Shown here in pieces: positions 5,291 to 6,450 of a stretch of DNA of 6,450 nucleotides. Positions within the stretch are counted from its first letter, which is position 1. Each line of letters opens with the position of its first letter. The notes beneath the pieces were generated by a model. It saw nothing but the letters and a program-made list of their open reading frames with translations, made no database searches and had not been told where the DNA came from. The DNA comes from Elusimicrobiota bacterium. Its GTDB lineage: Bacteria; CG03; SLGR01; PWQF01. The stretch spans positions 1 to 6,450 of the forward strand of contig PWMP01000010.1 in the NCBI GenBank assembly GCA_003558145.1. The letters are read 5' to 3'. A program made the position numbers and the translations under genes.

Positions 5291-6082
5291 TTATCCTTCC
5301 AGTTTTCTTACAAGTTTTTTCATTTTATCTATACGGCTCCTGCTTGAAGGATGGGTGGATAAAAACTCCGGTACGGATGCCCCTCCCAGGTTATCCATCT
5401 TCTCCCAGAAACTTATAGCAGCCTGTACGTCATAACCTGCCATATGCATCAGGTGGATGCCGATTTCGTCAGCTTCGTACTCGTGTCTTCTGCTGTAGGG
5501 AAGCATAACTCCTATAGTTGTGCCTAACCCGAAAGCAGTCATAAAAAGGTTCTTTGTCTCTTCCGGTTTTTCATCCAGTAGGCGGCTGAGAGCCATGCCT
5601 CCGAAATCAGCAAGTATTACCTGGCTCATTCTTTCGTTGCCATGGTTGGCAATAATATGCGCCACTTCGTGCCCCATTACCACGGCTACTTCGTCTTCCG
5701 AATCCATCAGTTTAAGTATGCCCGTATAGAAGGCGATCTTTCCGCCCGGCATTGCCCACGCGTTAATCGTATTGTCATCCTCTATTAAACTGAATTCCCA
5801 GTGGTAGTTTGCCAGCTCTGACCTGCGCCCGCTTTCAATCATAAAGGATTCCGCAGCCTCTGCGATACGCCTGCCCACTCTTTCAATCATACCAACCTGT
5901 TCCCTGTTGGAGGATAGGCGGGACCCGGCAAGCACTTCCCTGTAGCTTGATTCCCCCAGCGCTGCAAGCTGCCCTCCGGGAATAAGTGTCAGCTGCCTTC
6001 TTCCCGTAAGCGGGACCGATGCACAGGAAGCCAGAAGCGCTGCCGAAAGAAAACTAAAAATTAATTTTTTTATGATGTTCAT
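5291..6082 (-). CDS. M48-family zinc metalloprotease lipoprotein
   Basis: The 263-residue product is an envelope zinc peptidase like the LoiP/BepA/YcaL group, which handle quality control of envelope proteins. Its N-terminus, MNIIKKLIFSFLSAALLASC, is a lipoprotein signal peptide with lipobox LASC and lipidated Cys20. The next residue is Ala, which in enterics favours outer-membrane sorting. The catalytic motif HEVAH (138-142) supplies two zinc-ligand histidines and the catalytic Glu. EYEADEIG (201-208) supplies the third ligand, probably Glu203. NAWAMPGGKIAFYTGIL (107-123) and STHPSSRSRI (242-251) are further M48 signatures. There are no C-terminal TPR repeats, so it is a compact form. The ATG at 6082 is chosen over a GTG at 6130 because the lipobox then sits at the right distance and AAAGGAG (6100-6094) precedes it by 11 bases. 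It converges on the XRE gene with 51 bases between. Confidence 0.92.
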   Translation of the reverse strand: MNIIKKLIFSFLSAALLASCASVPLTGRRQLTLIPGGQLAALGESSYREVLAGSRLSSNREQVGMIERVGRRIAEAAESFMIESGRRSELANYHWEFSLIEDDNTINAWAMPGGKIAFYTGILKLMDSEDEVAVVMGHEVAHIIANHGNERMSQVILADFGGMALSRLLDEKPEETKNLFMTAFGLGTTIGVMLPYSRRHEYEADEIGIHLMHMAGYDVQAAISFWEKMDNLGGASVPEFLSTHPSSRSRIDKMKKLVRKLEG

Positions 6083-6093
6083 CTTAAAAATTT

Positions 6094-6100
6094 CTCCTTT
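6094..6100 (-). promoter_or_regulatory. Ribosome binding site deciding the M48 protease start
   Basis: AAAGGAG on the minus strand lies 11 bases before the ATG at 6082. The spacing is slightly long, but it is the only good site. The upstream in-frame GTG at 6130 has no such site and would place 16 extra residues before the lipoprotein signal peptide. Confidence 0.65.
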
Positions 6101-6157
6101 AAGATAAAAGTCTAACAGAATTTCGGTCACTTTAAAAGTAAAACAGGCAGCTTTAAT

Positions 6158-6187
6158 TTGACAAAGGTAAAATTGTTTTATTAAACT
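6158..6187 (+). promoter_or_regulatory. Weak promoter candidate for the secreted-protein gene
   Basis: TTGACA (6158-6163) is followed after 18 bases by TAAACT (6182-6187), four of six matches to TATAAT. The start would be near 6194, leaving a leader of about 130 bases. The perfect -35 box is the only strong part of this call. Confidence 0.28.
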
Positions 6188-6193
6188 AAATCC

Positions 6194-6203
6194 GTAATAT
6201 TAC
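6194..6203. repeat. Ten-base perfect palindrome in the divergent intergenic region
   Basis: GTAATATTAC is a perfect palindrome, placed at the expected transcription start of the candidate promoter at 6158-6187. It could be an operator half-pair. The AT-rich context makes chance occurrence quite possible. Confidence 0.25.
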
Positions 6204-6253
6204 AAACAATATGTATAACTTTAAAAAAGAAAAACATATAAACACTCTTACAA

Positions 6254-6266
6254 AGTCCTACGGACT
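6254..6266. repeat. Short inverted repeat AGTCC-TAC-GGACT in the leader of the secreted-protein gene
   Basis: The perfect five-base arms with a three-base spacer are GC-richer than the surroundings, so they stand out. It may be a small leader hairpin or a protein site. No function can be assigned. Confidence 0.28.
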
Positions 6267-6312
6267 AGCCTTCACATCAAAAAACACTAATACCCCCCAT
6301 AACAACTTATGC

Positions 6313-6317
6313 GAGGT
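6313..6317 (+). promoter_or_regulatory. Ribosome binding site for the secreted-protein gene
   Basis: GAGGT lies eight bases before the GTG at 6326. It supports the GTG as a start, because a Sec signal peptide follows immediately in that frame. Confidence 0.5.
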
Positions 6318-6325
6318 AGCCTACT

Positions 6326-6450
6326 GTGCATAAAAGTATTAAATTAAAACTCTCTTTAATTCTGTTATTTACAATTACCTCAATTACGGCCGTTTCTCTT
6401 CAGGCTGATATTGAAGGGATGATGTTCTATTATTCCGGCAGCAGTTCGCC
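6326..6450 (+). CDS. Secreted protein of unknown function, 3'-truncated by the window edge
   Basis: Only 41 codons are visible, and the frame is open to the right edge. The GTG start is supported by GAGGT eight bases upstream and by the product. The N-terminus has basic residues (HKSIKLK), then a hydrophobic core (LSLILLFTITSITAV), then SLQA before DIEGMM. This is a clear Sec signal peptide with likely cleavage after Ala27. There is no lipobox cysteine, so the mature protein is periplasmic or exported. The mature part seen (DIEGMMFYYSGSSS) is too short to place in a family. It is transcribed away from the M48 protease gene across a 243-base intergenic region. I am confident it is a gene but do not recognise it. 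Confidence 0.68.
   Translation, partial: MHKSIKLKLSLILLFTITSITAVSLQADIEGMMFYYSGSSS

Noticed and set aside
6083..6130. Upstream GTG start (6130) for the M48 protease
   Set aside because: It has no ribosome site and would bury the lipoprotein signal peptide behind 16 extra residues; the ATG at 6082 fits the lipobox distance.
6209..6239. Inverted repeat ATATGT ... ACATAT in the divergent intergenic region
   Set aside because: Six-base AT-rich arms with a 19-base spacer are expected by chance in such DNA, and no nearby regulator points to them.

Overview
The window reads as a chromosomal segment of a Gram-negative-type (two-membrane) bacterium. It has envelope thiol-redox genes, a lipoprotein signal peptide on an M48 protease, and a Sec signal peptide on the last gene. 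A spirochaete or another deep-branching diderm would fit, but nothing here fixes the phylum. No rRNA, tRNA, CRISPR array, transposase or integrase is visible.

Layout. (1) Positions 1-2531 hold a two-gene envelope redox operon on the + strand. The first gene is a DsbD/ScsB-type disulfide reductase, cut by the left edge, whose visible domain order is membrane domain, thioredoxin domain, then the DsbD alpha domain. The second is an exported redoxin. (2) Positions 2554-5239 hold an AT-rich defence/toxin-antitoxin block of four + strand genes in two overlapping pairs, each with a TTGACA promoter in front. The first pair is AbiEi antitoxin plus AbiEii nucleotidyltransferase toxin. The second pair has the opposite order: a different AbiEii-family nucleotidyltransferase, then a protein with a novel-looking N-terminal domain and an XRE helix-turn-helix. 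(3) Positions 5291-6082 hold an M48 metalloprotease lipoprotein on the - strand, converging on the block. (4) From 6326 to the right edge is the start of a secreted protein of unknown function.

How the genes may work together. The membrane reductase probably passes electrons from cytoplasmic thioredoxin to its own extracytoplasmic domains and perhaps to the neighbouring redoxin. The two nucleotidyltransferase pairs look like type IV-style toxin-antitoxin or abortive-infection modules. A promoter-overlapping inverted repeat upstream of abiEi is a good candidate for the autoregulatory operator. The most interesting point is the side-by-side arrangement of two unlike nucleotidyltransferase toxins with unlike DNA-binding partners in opposite gene order. 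It may be a stacked or cooperating defence island.
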